Both the position numbers and the translations under genes were made by a program. Of a stretch of 64,000 bases of DNA, positions 33,058 through 45,388 are shown in pieces. This DNA comes from Micropterus salmoides (lineage: Eukaryota; Chordata; Actinopteri; Centrarchiformes; Centrarchidae), in contig NW_024040485.1 in assembly GCF_014851395.1 (NCBI RefSeq), forward strand, positions 6,596,104 through 6,660,103, given 5' to 3'. The number at the start of each line of letters is the position of its first letter. The stretch's first letter is position 1. Under the pieces are notes generated by a model. It was given only the letters and a program-made list of their open reading frames with translations, did not search any database and was not told the origin of the DNA.

Positions 33058-33844
33058 CTGGGAGGAAAATAAAGAAATAAATGCAACACGATATAATAAA
33101 CACAGAGCTCAGGAACTGGGCTACGAAGGTGAATCAGGATAACAGTGTAAAAACTGGACCAAATGTGGAGGTCTACTCAAGCATGGTGGATCAATCAACT
33201 TTGAAAAAAACTGTATTATCAACATAATTAGTCAATTGTATGATAAAACTATATAAAAACATGTAAAAACACCTATTTTGAAAGTAGTACGACCTTTCGC
33301 TAATCTAACTAAAATGGAAGGAGTCTCTGCCTGTCTCATGATTTTCTCAAAAACGGTTCAGCCGATCGCCTTCACGCTGAGGATCCAAGGCAGTGCAATG
33401 TTGAGTGCAAGCTCTTGAGATCTAAGGAACATATTTTATTAGTAATGCGTTACTACCACCAAAAGTGCACACTGTGTAGTGTATTGACAGAGGACCAATT
33501 AACTGCTTAGCACACTTCAAAATAAACACTTATGACACAATAATTCGCATAAATGTCAATTTTAAGCTTCAAATAAGAGCCAGCCAAGAAAGTCCAGCAT
33601 AAACCCCCGTAAAATGCACAATGGAATTACACTGGGTTTTGTGTAGATTAAATCAGCAAGATATTACATGTAATTTGTAAGATTAGAGGTGCTGGTAGGT
33701 GGGCTTGGAACCTTTAGACAGAGCCAGAAAAGTGGCTGCTGGCTTTAGGCCCGTGCCATGGGTCCGAACAATATAATATTATTTGAAGCAGTTGTAATCG
33801 TTTTTTTTAGAATAATAATGTTTCAACCTTTCACATTGTTATTT
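33058..33844. other. Intron-side sequence of thioesterase copy 2
   Basis: About 60 bp match the intron of copy 1; the rest is AT-rich without a recognised exon or repeat. Confidence 0.5.
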
Positions 33845-34344
33845 NNNNNNNNNNNNNNNNNNNNNNNNNNNNNNNNNNNNNNNNNNNNNNNNNNNNNNNN
33901 NNNNNNNNNNNNNNNNNNNNNNNNNNNNNNNNNNNNNNNNNNNNNNNNNNNNNNNNNNNNNNNNNNNNNNNNNNNNNNNNNNNNNNNNNNNNNNNNNNNN
34001 NNNNNNNNNNNNNNNNNNNNNNNNNNNNNNNNNNNNNNNNNNNNNNNNNNNNNNNNNNNNNNNNNNNNNNNNNNNNNNNNNNNNNNNNNNNNNNNNNNNN
34101 NNNNNNNNNNNNNNNNNNNNNNNNNNNNNNNNNNNNNNNNNNNNNNNNNNNNNNNNNNNNNNNNNNNNNNNNNNNNNNNNNNNNNNNNNNNNNNNNNNNN
34201 NNNNNNNNNNNNNNNNNNNNNNNNNNNNNNNNNNNNNNNNNNNNNNNNNNNNNNNNNNNNNNNNNNNNNNNNNNNNNNNNNNNNNNNNNNNNNNNNNNNN
34301 NNNNNNNNNNNNNNNNNNNNNNNNNNNNNNNNNNNNNNNNNNNN
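33845..34344. other. Assembly gap (500 N)
   Basis: Exactly 500 N. It may conceal the missing exon of thioesterase copy 2 and the left part of the Ty3 chromodomain element. Confidence 0.99.
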
Positions 34345-34374
34345 CGAGGACACAATGTGATACACACTCAACTC

Positions 34375-34475
34375 TTGAGTACCTGTTTGAAGAGACCAGA
34401 CTTAAAATTAGAGCCCTGGTCGGTCTGAATCACCCGCGGCAATCCAAAAGTAGAGAAAAACTTCGGTAAATCAGT
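34375..34475 (-). pseudogene. Ty3/retroviral-type integrase core fragment
   Basis: The minus strand reads KFFSTFGLPRVIQTDQGSNF and then KSGLFKQV, the second catalytic Asp region of an rve integrase. It is opposite in strand to the Ty3 chromodomain gene at 35700-36086, so it comes from another element or from an inverted piece. Both sides are unrecognised. Confidence 0.7.
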
Positions 34476-35264
34476 CTCCATCAGTCTGCAACTCAAGGAC
34501 TGACAACCCAGAAGGGCCTGTGTTTGCAGAACTGAGATCAAGAGATCTTGGAGATTATGGAGATTTTCCGTTGTGTCTGTGAGGTATCTCTTCCTATTAC
34601 CTGGCCATCTTTTCTTACTTCCCCAGCTTTTCCATAATAATTTGTGATGTCATTCCTGTGAAGGTAGTCTTCAAAAAGAGCTCTCATTTGCTTCCTTTTG
34701 TTGGTCATGACCACAGTCTTCCTCCTATTTTGGGCCTGGTTTCACCTGCTTACGTTTTCCTCCAGTCTTTTTATTCTCTTTCTCATATAATACGAATCCT
34801 GTCTTTTTCCTTGAGTTTCTTTTGTGTGTTTTTCAATTTGCTTTTTAGGGCATACTCACGCAAGGCCCATTTGCCTTGTACTGTGCAACGATTGTCCCGT
34901 GTCCCCCACCTGTGCTCACATTGCGCCTAACTATCCGAGCTGGAGCATGTTTACGTAGTCCCTCCAGTGTTTCTCACACATTGATTTTTTGCGCATATTC
35001 GCTTAGCACCTTGTCTCACTTGCTCACTCTCTCGCTCCTTCTCTCTCTCTCATGAACACCGCTGCACACAACATAAAGCCATCAATGTCAGAGACCCACC
35101 TTTAAAAAAACTTATTAGCAAACATGTAAAGAGCCTAGCTAATTAGAATAGCTATGTTAACGTTTGATCAAAGCTGGGTTGTTGAGGTTAGCCCCCCCAC
35201 CCCCAAACCACAGTTAAGCTGTGTTCACACTGAAAGCGAAGTTAATATTGGCCTTGCTTTACTC

Positions 35265-35340
35265 GCACGAGTTTGACTAGACATTTTGAGTGTTCACGCG
35301 CACACACACACACACACACATACACACACACATACTCACC
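35265..35340. repeat. (CA)n microsatellite
   Basis: CA-rich run with TACA interruptions, 35301-35335 being the purest part. Confidence 0.8.
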
Positions 35341-35699
35341 ACACAACGCTCCTGCCGCGGGTGAACGGTGCAGTTGTCTGACCAGGGGTGTTTATTTGTC
35401 TAAAAGCTGCAGCCCTGCTCCCTGCACTTACTGCCCCACCGTCTTCTGAGCCCTTTCTGGATTGCCAAATAGCTCGCCGGCTTAAGATTCCCAGGTCCCC
35501 TTAGATACCCCCTTCACGCCACGGGTCGAAACGGCCAGCCTCTCACCACCGTCACCCACCGCACTCCCCGGTTATCACTTATCACCTCCGGCAATCACCA
35601 CGAGTCCCTCGCCCTGATCTCTTCCCCTGCCGCCCCTCTGGTTCTCGGTCTCCCCTGGCTAACCTCTCATAATCCCAATATCGACTGGTCGCGGGGGAA

Positions 35700-36086
35700 G
35701 ATCAGGAACTGGAGTACTTCTTGTCATTCCTCGTGCCTCCTGTCTGCCCGAGTCCCCGGTAATTCGGCCCCTATCCCGTTGAGGCCATCATCAACCCCTC
35801 CGCAGTTCGCCTGACCCTCCCCCCTCACCTGAAGGTCCACCCGGTCTTCCACGTCTCACGGATCAAGCCCGTCTCCACTAGCTCCCTCTCTGTACCAGTG
35901 GCAGCGCCTCCCCCTCCCCGGATGATCGACGGACACCCTGCTTACACTGTACGCTGCCTCCTGGACGTGCGACGTAGAGGCCGAGGCTACCGGTACCTGG
36001 TGGACTGGGCCGGCTACGGCCCAGAAAAGCGCTCCTGGATCCCTGCCAGCCAGATCCTGGACCGTTCCCTCCTGTCCGACTTCTAA
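35700..36086 (+). pseudogene. Ty3 chromovirus integrase C terminus with chromodomain
   Basis: Positions 35810-35880 read VHPVFHVSRIKPV, the typical end of a Ty3-type integrase. Positions 35898-36086 then read a chromodomain with YTVRCLLDVRRRGRGYRYLV, DWAGYGPEKRSWIP and ILDRSLL up to the stop. The catalytic part of the integrase is not recognisable upstream in this strand. A polypurine tract and LTR follow within 60 bp, as usual when pol ends with the chromodomain. Confidence 0.85.
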
Positions 36087-36146
36087 CGAGCTCACCCGGA
36101 CAAACCGGGGGGTCCGCCTGGAGGCATCCATTGAGGGGGGGGCCCC

Positions 36147-36837
36147 TGTCGCGGTGACAGTCCGGCTGTTGGTGAGTGTCCTTTTTCTCCTTTCCCTCAC
36201 ATTCTCGTTTCTCCTGTGCCTTCTCTCTCTCTCTCTGTGTGCTCTCTCCCTCTCTGCTCCGGAGCCCGGCTGGCTACCCAAACCTGCACCTCGTTAACCT
36301 CCATCCCGGTCGCCGCACCTGCCAGCCATCAGACTCATCACGACCAGTATTTCTACCCCAGCTTTCCACTCCATCCTCGCTCGATCGCCGCAGCTCCTGA
36401 CTTGGTGTCGCTGCTTCGTTCTGGCTCTTTTTTTTTTAAATTTCCCTTTGCTTCACGTCCCAGTTACCTACTAACCCTGTCTGTCTGTCTGTCTGTTTCC
36501 TCCTGCCAGGTTCACTCACCGCTGCCTCCCAGTTCGGCCAGCCGGGCTTGCTCCTTGGCCAGCCTCCTCCTCTCGCCGCCTCCACGACGCCCTCCGGCTT
36601 CCCCCCTTGCACCCCGCCTGGTCCCCAGTCACCGTGTCCTCTCCTCCCCGTCTGCCAGCCTCCCTCAAACCTCCAGCCTAAGCACCTTCCGCTCCTCCAG
36701 CTACTCGGTCCCCCGTGTCCTCGTCTGCCTCTCCCCCTCTTTCCTCCCGTCCCTTCTCGTCCCCCTTTTTCCTCAATAAACCTCTTTTTCAAACCCTCAG
36801 CGTTGCGTTTGGGTCTGTTCTGTCTCCTACCGTTACA
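36147..36837 (+). repeat. 3' LTR of the Ty3 chromovirus
   Basis: Begins with TGTCGCGGTGACAG after the tract TTGAGGGGGGGGCCCC and ends in CTACCGTTACA. It is C/T-rich and contains a polyadenylation signal (CTCAATAAACC near 36772) about 60 bp before its end. It abuts the retroviral 5' LTR at 36838. Confidence 0.8.
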
Positions 36838-37426
36838 GTTTTGTTCTGTTTAAATAATAGTCCTTGCTAAGTTAGTAGTGGCGTTTGCCTCTTTGTTTAG
36901 TAGTAATGACCCTGTTGTTATCCTTTAGTGATGTTTGAAGACTAGAGAATCATAAGAAAGTAATCTTGAAGAGTTTCCTAATTTCCTTTTGTTTTGTTTT
37001 AATTTCTCCCTATTATTCCCTAGTAATCACTGTCTGTTTAGTGTTTAACTAATGCTTTAGCTAAATGTTTCCTATACAATTTCTTATAAAACGTTCATCT
37101 GCACGTTCCTGTTATGTATAATCCGCTTCCCAGTTCCCAGTTCAAGTGGTGAATTTGAAAGTTGAATATCTACCGACCTTTCATAGAACCAGAGCTCCAC
37201 CAAGAGGACAGAAAAGGTATAACACACAAGTATTTAAAATTCTTCTTAAGACAGGAAGAAGTGTTGAATATCTCTCACATTGTCACTATAAAATCGATTC
37301 TTTGCTGCGATGCTTACATATATTTTGTCTTTTGAGTTCAAACATGTAACCATCAAGTTTACACTGGAAACATGTAGTTAAAGCTGTATGTCTATGAAGA
37401 TTCTCAGTCATCCAAATCATAGTTAT

Positions 37427-38479
37427 CCAACGAAGGTTAAAATCAAGGGCAACTGGACTTGGTTGAAGATACTGGAAGACGTTTCGTCCCTCATCCAAAG
37501 GACTTCTTCAGTTCTGACTGACTGGCAGGGAAACTCAGCTATTTAACCTCAGTGGGGTCGTTGGCCCGGGTCATCGATACCGCTGGTTCGTTAGTGTTCC
37601 TTGTTGCTGTGACGACAGTCGTTACAGTCGTTAAGACTACCTGTGGCCAAGACTGAACAGCCACAAGATCCAAGAAGAACAAAACTACAGGGGAGGAGGA
37701 AAAGAAGGTCAAACGCAACAACATTGTGATTCCATACGTGTCTGGAGTATCAGAGAAACTCAGGAGGATTTTCAACAAACATAACATCCCTGTGTTTTTT
37801 AAACCCAAGAACACACTAAGACAGATGCTGGTACACCCCAAAGACCGCACACCCAAACACAAGAAAAGCAATCTAGTGTATGCGGTCCAATGCAGTGAGG
37901 AATGCACAGACCTGTATATTGGGGAGACTAAACAACCACTACACAAACGCATGGCTCAAAACAGAAGGGCCAACTTCTCAGGTCAAGACTCTGCAGTCTA
38001 CTTACATCTGAAGGACAGAGGACACTCGTTTGAGGACCACCAGGTGCACATTTTAGACAGAGAAGATGGATGGTTTGAAAGAGGTGTCAAGGAAGCATCT
38101 ACACCAGGGTCGAGAAGCCGTCATTGAACAGGGGAGGGGGTCTACGCCACCACTTATCCCCCACTTACAATGCTGTCCTTTCATCACTTCCCAGGAAACT
38201 CAACAAACGTAACCTATTGGCCTCAGGTGAAGATACCAACGATGGTCGTTCAGTCTTGGCCACAGGTAGTCTTAACGACTGTAATGACTGTCGTCACAGC
38301 AACAAGGAACACTAACGAACCAGCGGTATCGATGACCCGGGCCAACGACCCCACTGAGGTTAAATAGCTGAGTTTCCCTGCCAGTCAGTCAGAACTGAAG
38401 AAGTCCTTTGGATGAGGGACGAAACGTCTTCCAGTATCTTCAACCAAGTCTAGTTGCCCTTGATTTTAACCTTCGTTGG
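37427..38479 (+). mobile_element. Penelope-like element fragment with inverted flanking repeats
   Basis: Inverted repeats of about 232 bp (37427-37658 and 38248-38479) flank a GIY-YIG endonuclease frame. The repeats are nearly identical (CCAACGAAGGTTAAAATCAA on one side, its reverse complement on the other). Penelope elements often carry terminal copies in direct or inverted order. The reverse transcriptase is not present. Confidence 0.8.
37666..38127 (+). pseudogene. GIY-YIG endonuclease domain of a Penelope-like element
   Basis: The frame reads NNIVIPYVSGVSEKLRRIF, then KSNLVYAVQCSEECTDLYIG and ETKQPLHKRM. The GIY-YIG core Tyr residues, the catalytic Arg and a downstream HLKDRGHSFED block are in place. 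It ends at 38127 after VKEAST. The linker between reverse transcriptase and endonuclease is partly present, the RT is not. This is the C-terminal part of an ORF that in full Penelope elements primes target-site reverse transcription. Confidence 0.82.
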
Positions 38480-39836
38480 GTAGTTAAGCTGTGTTACGCC
38501 TGCTATTAAGTATTATAACAGTTAAGAAACAACCCTCTAGTGTTTGATCTTGTTTTGCTTGTCTTTATATAAATGTTTAGAATTAAGTATCTTTAAAATG
38601 TTGATATTGTAGAGAAAGAGATTAAATGGAAAATATGAAAAAAGTAGAATAGATAAAAGACCTCGTTGTCCTTTGTCTCACTCTCTTGTAACTCTTGTAC
38701 TCTCTTGTACCCTCTCGTGAACTTCCTTTAGTTTTGAAATTCCGATCTTTTTTTTTTCTTCGTACTTTAAACTTCATTCAGAGGACCTGAGAAAGCTTTA
38801 TGTTCCTGAATCCCCATTCTTCTTAGCGGGAGATTGGATTTTGACTTTTGTTTGGAGCTGCCTGGGACGAAACTTTCCCCAGACGTTAAATAGCCTATAT
38901 TCCTGGGGCCTCGCAAACCTGGAAAATGTATGTGTCTTATTTGATTTTGTTGTTTTAACGTTATCTGACCGTTCTAAGCAACTTTTGACTCAGAAACCCG
39001 TTCAATCCTCACCTCGAGGTGAACGAAGTCACGGTTTCACTGACAGACTCTGGAGTGTGTTCCGCTGAGTTATAGCGACACCAAACGACCTCAGAGTGCA
39101 AAGCCAGGGCTGACCGCCCGTTGCTGCAAGCATTTTCCCGCATAGGACTCTGGAGCAAATCCACCGGTTTAAACCCAGCTTGAGACACCGCTGGGGTACC
39201 AACCCAGCCGGGCTCGGACAACAACAACAAGCCCAATTGACAGTGAGCCTTTGCCACAGGGAATTATGACAAAAGTAAGGCAAAACAAACCACATTCTGT
39301 GAGTCTTTGATGTCCTATAGTTGGCCCTCATCTGTAGTTAAGAAACCCTACTTTATTTAAACTAAATTTGCAACATGATTCACGACCATTATTTCCCCCA
39401 TTCTCTTAGAATATTCTCCCTCTACAATATCAAACTGAAATCCCATTGAGCCTATTATACTGATTTTGTCTTATTGCATATTCTGTTCATTACCTTCCGG
39501 TTTGTTTCATGTTTGACTGTTATTCCTGTAATATTCCCGTATTTACTCATACTGTTGTACTCCCTTTAGTTAGTCAATAAATTTCACCTTGATTATAGTG
39601 ATTTGTGTGTGTGTACTGTTTAGCGTCCTGGGTCCCTATACAGAGGATTCATCCCCAGATTTGAGACTGACTGATTAAATTTAACGATTTTAGACTAACT
39701 GAACCATTAATAACTAACAAATTACCAGAAATTTGTGTAATTATCAAGGACCTAAAGCCTTGGGCGGACAGCAAATTTTTAGGTGGTGCCCTTCGACGAG
39801 AGCTTTACGGTCATTTAAAGTCACAGTCCAACAATT

Positions 39837-39854
39837 TGGTGACCCCGACGTGAT
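39837..39854 (+). promoter_or_regulatory. Primer binding site, tRNA-Trp type
   Basis: TGGTGACCCCGACGTGAT is complementary to the 3' end of vertebrate tRNA-Trp (ending ATCACGTCGGGGTCA plus CCA) over all 18 bases. It starts two bases after the LTR end. This is the site where minus-strand DNA synthesis of the retrovirus began. Confidence 0.85.
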
Positions 39855-40458
39855 GAAGACGGAAAAAGGTGATGGTCCAGTAAGAAAATCCTCAACGGAC
39901 AGCTTTACTGGGGTGACAAGAAACGACTGGCCAGTCAACTAAAAAAGGTAAGCAGGCACCTGTTTCATCAAAGTCTGTCAATGGAGATTCTAAATTTCTC
40001 TGTTGTCATTCTGTACAAAGCGTCCTAGTCATTCAGTAATTGAATAAAGCTAAAATAAATAGGTGGTTGAAAGTCCAGGGTGGTGAAAGGCCCCCGAAAG
40101 AATGTGGGTGAAAGGCCCTTGGGGTAACCAGCCCCCATAAATAAGTCGGGTGAGAGGCCTCGTCTCCATAAATAAAATTAGTGCGGCAAATTACAAGTGA
40201 AAAACTATTAATTTATATTGTTGAATGTGATGATGTGTTTGTGATATAAATGTAGAATGAATGTACTTCTGTGTTTATGATATTGCTGTGTATGATTGTT
40301 TAATGTTTAATGTGTAGTTTAAATATTTGTCGGTGTGAAAAGTAAATGTACATTGTGTATAAATGAGTAATAGGTAGTAATAGTTTTAGAGATATTGAGA
40401 GCAGTGTTGGTGTGATAGTTTAGAGTAGTCGGCTGCAGAGAGACAGACACAGTGAACA

Positions 40459-43400
40459 TGGAAGGTGAATTTGATAGAGAATGTGAAAAAAATAGGAGAT
40501 TGTGGCCCGCTGAGGCATATGATACAGCAACAGTGGGAACAGGCACGTAGTCAATTGGGATCAGGAGTGGGAAAAGATAAGAGAGAGAAGGTAATAGAGA
40601 AGTATGATAAATTATGGGAAAATCTACAAAAGGCAGGTGAGTTGCCAGGGGGAGATCAGAGAAAATCATTGTCTCAGTAATTAGGAAAAAAGCCGAGGTG
40701 AAGGCCAAGGAGGACTCAGACACACACACCAAAACTGAGACAACATTGTTAGTAAGGAGGAAATGGAAGAAGAGACAGGTGGAGTTAGAAGCTCGTAGAA
40801 TAGAATTGCGTAACATGACTATAGCTGCATTAGCAGGGGAAGTGAACAAAGGCATGCAGTGTCACCACCACCATATCTATCTAATCAAATGCCAATGCTA
40901 AGGGTACAAGATGGACTCTTGAAGGTAGAGGATCTTGAAAAGAGAGAATATGCACAGTTGAGGGCAGGAAAAAGGAAGTGAAGGAATGACTGAGAGGAAT
41001 CGAGGAACAAATAGAGGAAGCTAGGGGTCTTATACAGGAGGCACAGGAAGCCAGTGTGGTGATTATGAGGAGTAGTGCAATAGGAGACAGGGACCTGTAG
41101 AACAGGAAGCCCAGATACCAGTATCAACACAATCACATTCCACACCTCAGGGAAATGCAGGCGCAGATGTAGAGCAAAGTGACCTTAGAGGCCTACAGGG
41201 GGAAGGTACGAGAGAACGGAGAAGACGAAGAGAGGAGCACGAGACGCTCAGAAGGATGAGAAAGGCACCCCCAGAGACAGAGAGTGAGATTGAGGATGAG
41301 GTAGAGTTAGAATTTTTTACATTCAATTCAATTTTATTTATGTAGCGCCAAATCACAACAACAGTTATCTCACAGCGCTTTTCATAAAAGAGCAGGTCTA
41401 GACCATACTCTATGATGTTATTTACAGATGCCCAACAATTCCCACCAAGAGCAAGCACTAGGCAACAGAGGCAAGGAAAAACTTCCTTTTAAGAGGCAGA
41501 AACCTCGAGCAGAACCATGGCTCAGGGTGGGCGACGGAGGACCTTCCTATAAGTTTTAAGACTATCTTGCCAAATTAAACTAGAATTTTCCTGTTTGTTG
41601 GAATGCCAATTCCTCTCAAGTTTCCGCAATATTTGCTTTAATTTGCGAGTTTCAGTATTATACCATGGAGCTAACCGTCTTTGTTTTATTATTGTCTTTT
41701 TTAGAGGGGCTACAGAGTCGAGTGTCATTCGCAGCGAGCCTGCAGCACTATCAACAAGATGATCGATTTGGGAGGGACTGAAATTAGCATAGGAGTCCTC
41801 CGTTACTTTGTGACTAGATAATGAATTTAGAGCTGATGGAATCACATCCTTAAATTTAGCTACAGCACTATCAGACAGACATCTTGTATAGAAATTTTTG
41901 CCCAATGGCGAGTAGTTCAGCAATACAAACTCAAAAGTTATCAAACAGTGGTCGGATAAAGAGGGATTCTGTGGGAACACTATTAAATGTTCAATTTCAA
42001 TACTGTATACCAGAACAAGGTCAAGGGTGTGGTTAAAACAGTGAGTCAGTTCACGAACACTCTGAGAGAAGCCAATGTAATGTAACAGAGAGATAAACGC
42101 AGTACTGAAGCTGTCATTCTCAACGTCCACATGATTATTAAAATCCCCTAAAATAATAACTTTGTCCGTTTTAAGGACTAAAGTTGACAAGAACTCTACA
42201 AATTCAGATAAGAATTCAGAGTACGGACCAGGTGCTCGGAACTATAACGAAAATAATTGGTTGCAGTGATTTCCAACTTGGGTGCGAAAGCCTAAGAACA
42301 AGACTTTCAAATGAGTTATAGTTTAGTTTAGGTTTAGAGCTGATTAGTAGGCTAGAGTCGAAGATAGCTGCAACTCCACCTCCTCGGCCTGTGCCTCGAG
42401 GAATGTGAGTATTAATATGACTGGGAGGGGTGGATTCATTTAGGCTAACATATTCTCCATCACCCAGCCAGGTTTCAGTAAGACAAAATAAATCAATAAC
42501 ATAATCGGATATTAGTTCATTTACTAGTACTTTAGAAGAGAGAGATGTAATGTTTAAGAGTCCACATTTAATTTTCCTATTAGTTTGCACTATTGCTCTT
42601 GTGGTTTTAATTTATATGAGGTTTTTATGCACAGCTCCTCTTCTGTTTACCTTCAATTTAAATAATTTCGATGGCCGGGGGCAGACACCGTCACTATAGG
42701 ATAGAAGCAGACAATGAGTTGGGAGAAGGATCAGACATAGAAGAGGAAGTTAAAACAAAAGGGACGTTACAAAGGAGGAGGAAGAATACAGGTAGAGACA
42801 GATTGAGAGGCAGCATATAACCTGCGTAGTAGGAAGAAACTGTAAGAGCAGATAAAGGAGGAAGAAGCCATAATGAGGAACTTACTAGCAGAACAGGAAT
42901 ACACACCGGTAAGGAGGAACACATCTGCACTACAGTTTCCTCAGATCACATCCAAATATAGTATACAAATGCTACTAATTTATAAAGGACCAGGTACCGG
43001 AGAGGTGTACACACCATTCTCTTTCACTGACATGAATTGCATTTTAGAAAAGATGCCGCCTCCGATTGAAGGAGGAGCTTAATGGATGAATAAATTTTGC
43101 AAATTCACTTTGGGTCACAAGCTGGGTTTGGGAGACTGGAGAGCCTTAATTGGGAGACAGGTGACGATGTGGGAAGTGGATAAAATTGAGAATGTCGCAG
43201 GTACAGGCGGGTTACCAGACTATGAATTGTTTGGCCGTTGTGCCACTGACATAGTCAAGAGATCTATGCAAGAGAAATTTCCTGCTCCAGTGGGAGCAAT
43301 GCATACTCTAACGCTTTCCATAAAACCAGAAGAACCGGTGTCAACCTTTCTGAGCAGACGTAACGAAGAGTGGACAGATACTGCAGGAGCACATCCAGGC

Positions 43401-43792
43401 TCCAGTGAATTGCAGACTATGCTGTTTCGAAAAGCAGTAATGACAGGGATCCCACAGCAGGTAAAAGAAGTCACCTGACTCATCACTTGAAAAGTTACAG
43501 AGATAAGCATGCTCAACAAAAAGGTGACTTAGACTCTGCTCAGGTACAGCTGTTAAATTTACAACTGCAGGAAGCCAGAAAAAAGGCAAATGAGGCAAAG
43601 AAAGAAGGCAGAAAGTCTGAAACTCAGATGGTTCAACAGCAGCAGCCACCCATCAGTGGTGCACCCACTCCTGACCTATATCTCACACCACCGTGGGTCC
43701 CGACTCACCCTCCTTATCGTTGGGCTTCAGGGGTCGCTGAGGATTCAGGGGATATCAACAAAACAATGGCTGCTTTAATTGTGGTGATCTAA
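40459..43792 (+). pseudogene. gag: Retroviral gag, broken, with LINE insertion
   Basis: ATG at 40459 begins a matrix-like part that shifts frame near 40500 and reads on to about 40680 (WEQARSQLGSGVGKDKREK). A highly charged, Glu-rich middle region follows to 41320. The L2 LINE occupies 41321-42660. After it, 42873-43082 and 43086-43478 read capsid-like segments (GLGDWRALIGRQVTMWEVDK and a PVSTFLSRR block comparable to the major homology area). The tail 43487-43792 is Lys/Gln-rich with a Pro-rich end. At least four frame changes and several stops are present. Confidence 0.72.
41321..42660 (-). mobile_element. L2/CR1-type LINE inserted in gag
   Basis: The minus strand reads an AP endonuclease part (42590-42216: CLTETWLGDGEY, GRGGGVAAIFD; 42190-41900: ILGDFNNHVD, SLSDHCLITFEF) and the linker before the RT, then jumps to the LINE 3' end (41321-41530), which equals 23262-23480. 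The RT is deleted between. It is the best preserved 5' half of the family in the window. Confidence 0.82.
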
Positions 43793-43909
43793 ATCACTGG
43801 AAGAACGCATGTCCATTCAAGGTCCACCACCTCAACCACCTCAGCATCAGGCGCAATATGCAGCAGCAGCTCCCCAGGGCCAAGTGGACTGGACTGAGCA
43901 CGGGGAACA

Positions 43910-44345
43910 GTACTGAAGAGGCCCGAGAACCCCACAGCTGGTAGGTCTGACAGACCCATACCTGCGTATGAGGGTAAATGATGAACTGCCATTTATTGTG
44001 CATGCTATTCCACCATCAACTGTGATGTGCCTAAATCACAGCTGTCATCCTCAAGAGTGGAATTAGTTGGATTCTCGGGAAAACCTGCCATTCGCCAGAC
44101 CTCTACCTACCAGAGTTGCAGATCAGACTTTTATGCACTCATATTTCTTCTCCCTTATGCCCAGCAAATCTGATGGGAAGAGATGTGCTTATCAAATGCG
44201 GTGCATCCATTTTGTATGGACCTCAAGGGCTGGTGGTGAATTTTCCTAATGGTTATACTGTGAATTGCTCGATCTCTATAATGCAATCAAATTCTCAGAT
44301 GTTGCTGTCTCCTACAGCTCCAGGAATATGGGCTGACATATTGGG
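43910..44345 (+). pseudogene. pro: Retroviral protease remnant
   Basis: Frames at 43910-44060 and 44116-44280 read a retropepsin-like pattern: VGLTDPYLRMRVNDELPFIV before the expected active-site strand, and ANLMGRDVLIKCGA, the conserved GRD alpha-helix region. The D-T/S-G-A active-site tripeptide itself is not readable. Two frame changes are present. Confidence 0.6.
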
Positions 44346-44819
44346 GCCTACTGACAACTGATCCTGCATGTGCAGGAGGAATACAGCACTTGTATTGAGA
44401 CTGGTGACCCTGGATCCTAAAGCTACACCCCTACTCCCCTCCTTTGGATCCCCTCCATGTGACCCTTTTCTATGATAGGGACGGGGATGAAATTTATCAG
44501 CAGGCATTTTTCAATTAAATCATTGACCTCAACTGGGATATTAATTCTAGTTGTATCCTGGTGGGAAAAGAAGGCGTGGCTGCGGTTGTTGAACTCACTG
44601 AGGAATAGATGACATGGTATAAATTGTAGGGTGAAGCTGTACCCCAAATCACTTTAGCTATAGGCTAAGGATCCATGGTAGGGAAAGAACAGACCATCAA
44701 GCGCAGAGGCAATGTTAAATTCGCTCTGCGTTATGGTCAGCAGGCCCTACAGATGTAGGGCACTGCATTTATGTGCAACCTGTGACCTCTCGGATTGTAC
44801 TCCTATCTGGCAGAAGCAG

Positions 44820-45110
44820 TATCCACATAAGCAACAAGCTGAGGAGGGAATAACAGACACCATTTAGGAACTGTTAGCAGCAGGGGTGTTGGAGGAATCT
44901 CAGTCACAGTGGAACACACCTATCTTGCCAGTAGAGAAGCAGAACACTGGCAAATATCGCATGGCTCATGATTTACGTAGGATTAATCCAATTGTTTCCA
45001 CTCAAACAGTACCTGTGCCTAATCCATATACTGCAATGTCTGTTCTGTCACCACAACACCAGTGGTTTACATGTATGGACTTGGCCAACAAATTCTTCAT
45101 TCTGGACTAA
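44820..45110 (+). pseudogene. pol: Retroviral reverse transcriptase, N-terminal part only
   Basis: The frame reads VLEESQSQWNTPILPVEK, the basic YRMAHDLRRIN motif and MDLANKFF, where the first catalytic Asp lies. The stop follows at 45108. The rest of the palm (YxDD), the connection and the RNase H are missing; the integrase zinc-binding region begins within about 30 bp. The internal deletion therefore removed around 1.3 kb. Confidence 0.8.
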
Positions 45111-45388
45111 TAGCTCTAATAGGAGGCACACGGGTTGACGCATTGTGGAAAAGCACCAATGCAAAGACATTTAACCCACTGGTGGCACCCATTTCAACCA
45201 GCTATGATTGAGTGTCACATATGTACTGGATACAATGTTCGACCAACAATCAAACCGCATGAGGGTGAATTTCCCTTACCAAAAATGCCAGGGAAAGAAA
45301 TTATTGATTACACAGACATGGTGGAAAGGGTGAATGGGTACAGGTATCTGTTGGCAGCAGTGGATGCCTACACTGGCTGGCCAGAAGC

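Larger units (their letters stand above)
36838..39834 (+). repeat. Retroviral 5' LTR (interrupted)
   Basis: Matches the solo LTR in the Polinton polymerase (reverse complement) along its length, and the 3' LTR from about 38690 on. Its first bases are cut by the Ty3 LTR end at 36837. The part 37427-38479 is a Penelope insertion. The end (CAGTCCAACA) lies 2 bp before the primer binding site. Sequence after CGACGAG (39800) differs from the other copies. Confidence 0.8.

Noticed and set aside
36216..36853. Long Ser/Pro-rich open frames in the C/T-rich sequence
   Set aside because: They lie inside the Ty3 LTR, overlap in several frames and on both strands, and have no domain.
40319..41145. Minus-strand hydrophobic open frames over the gag region
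   Set aside because: They are antisense shadows of the charged, purine-rich gag sequence.
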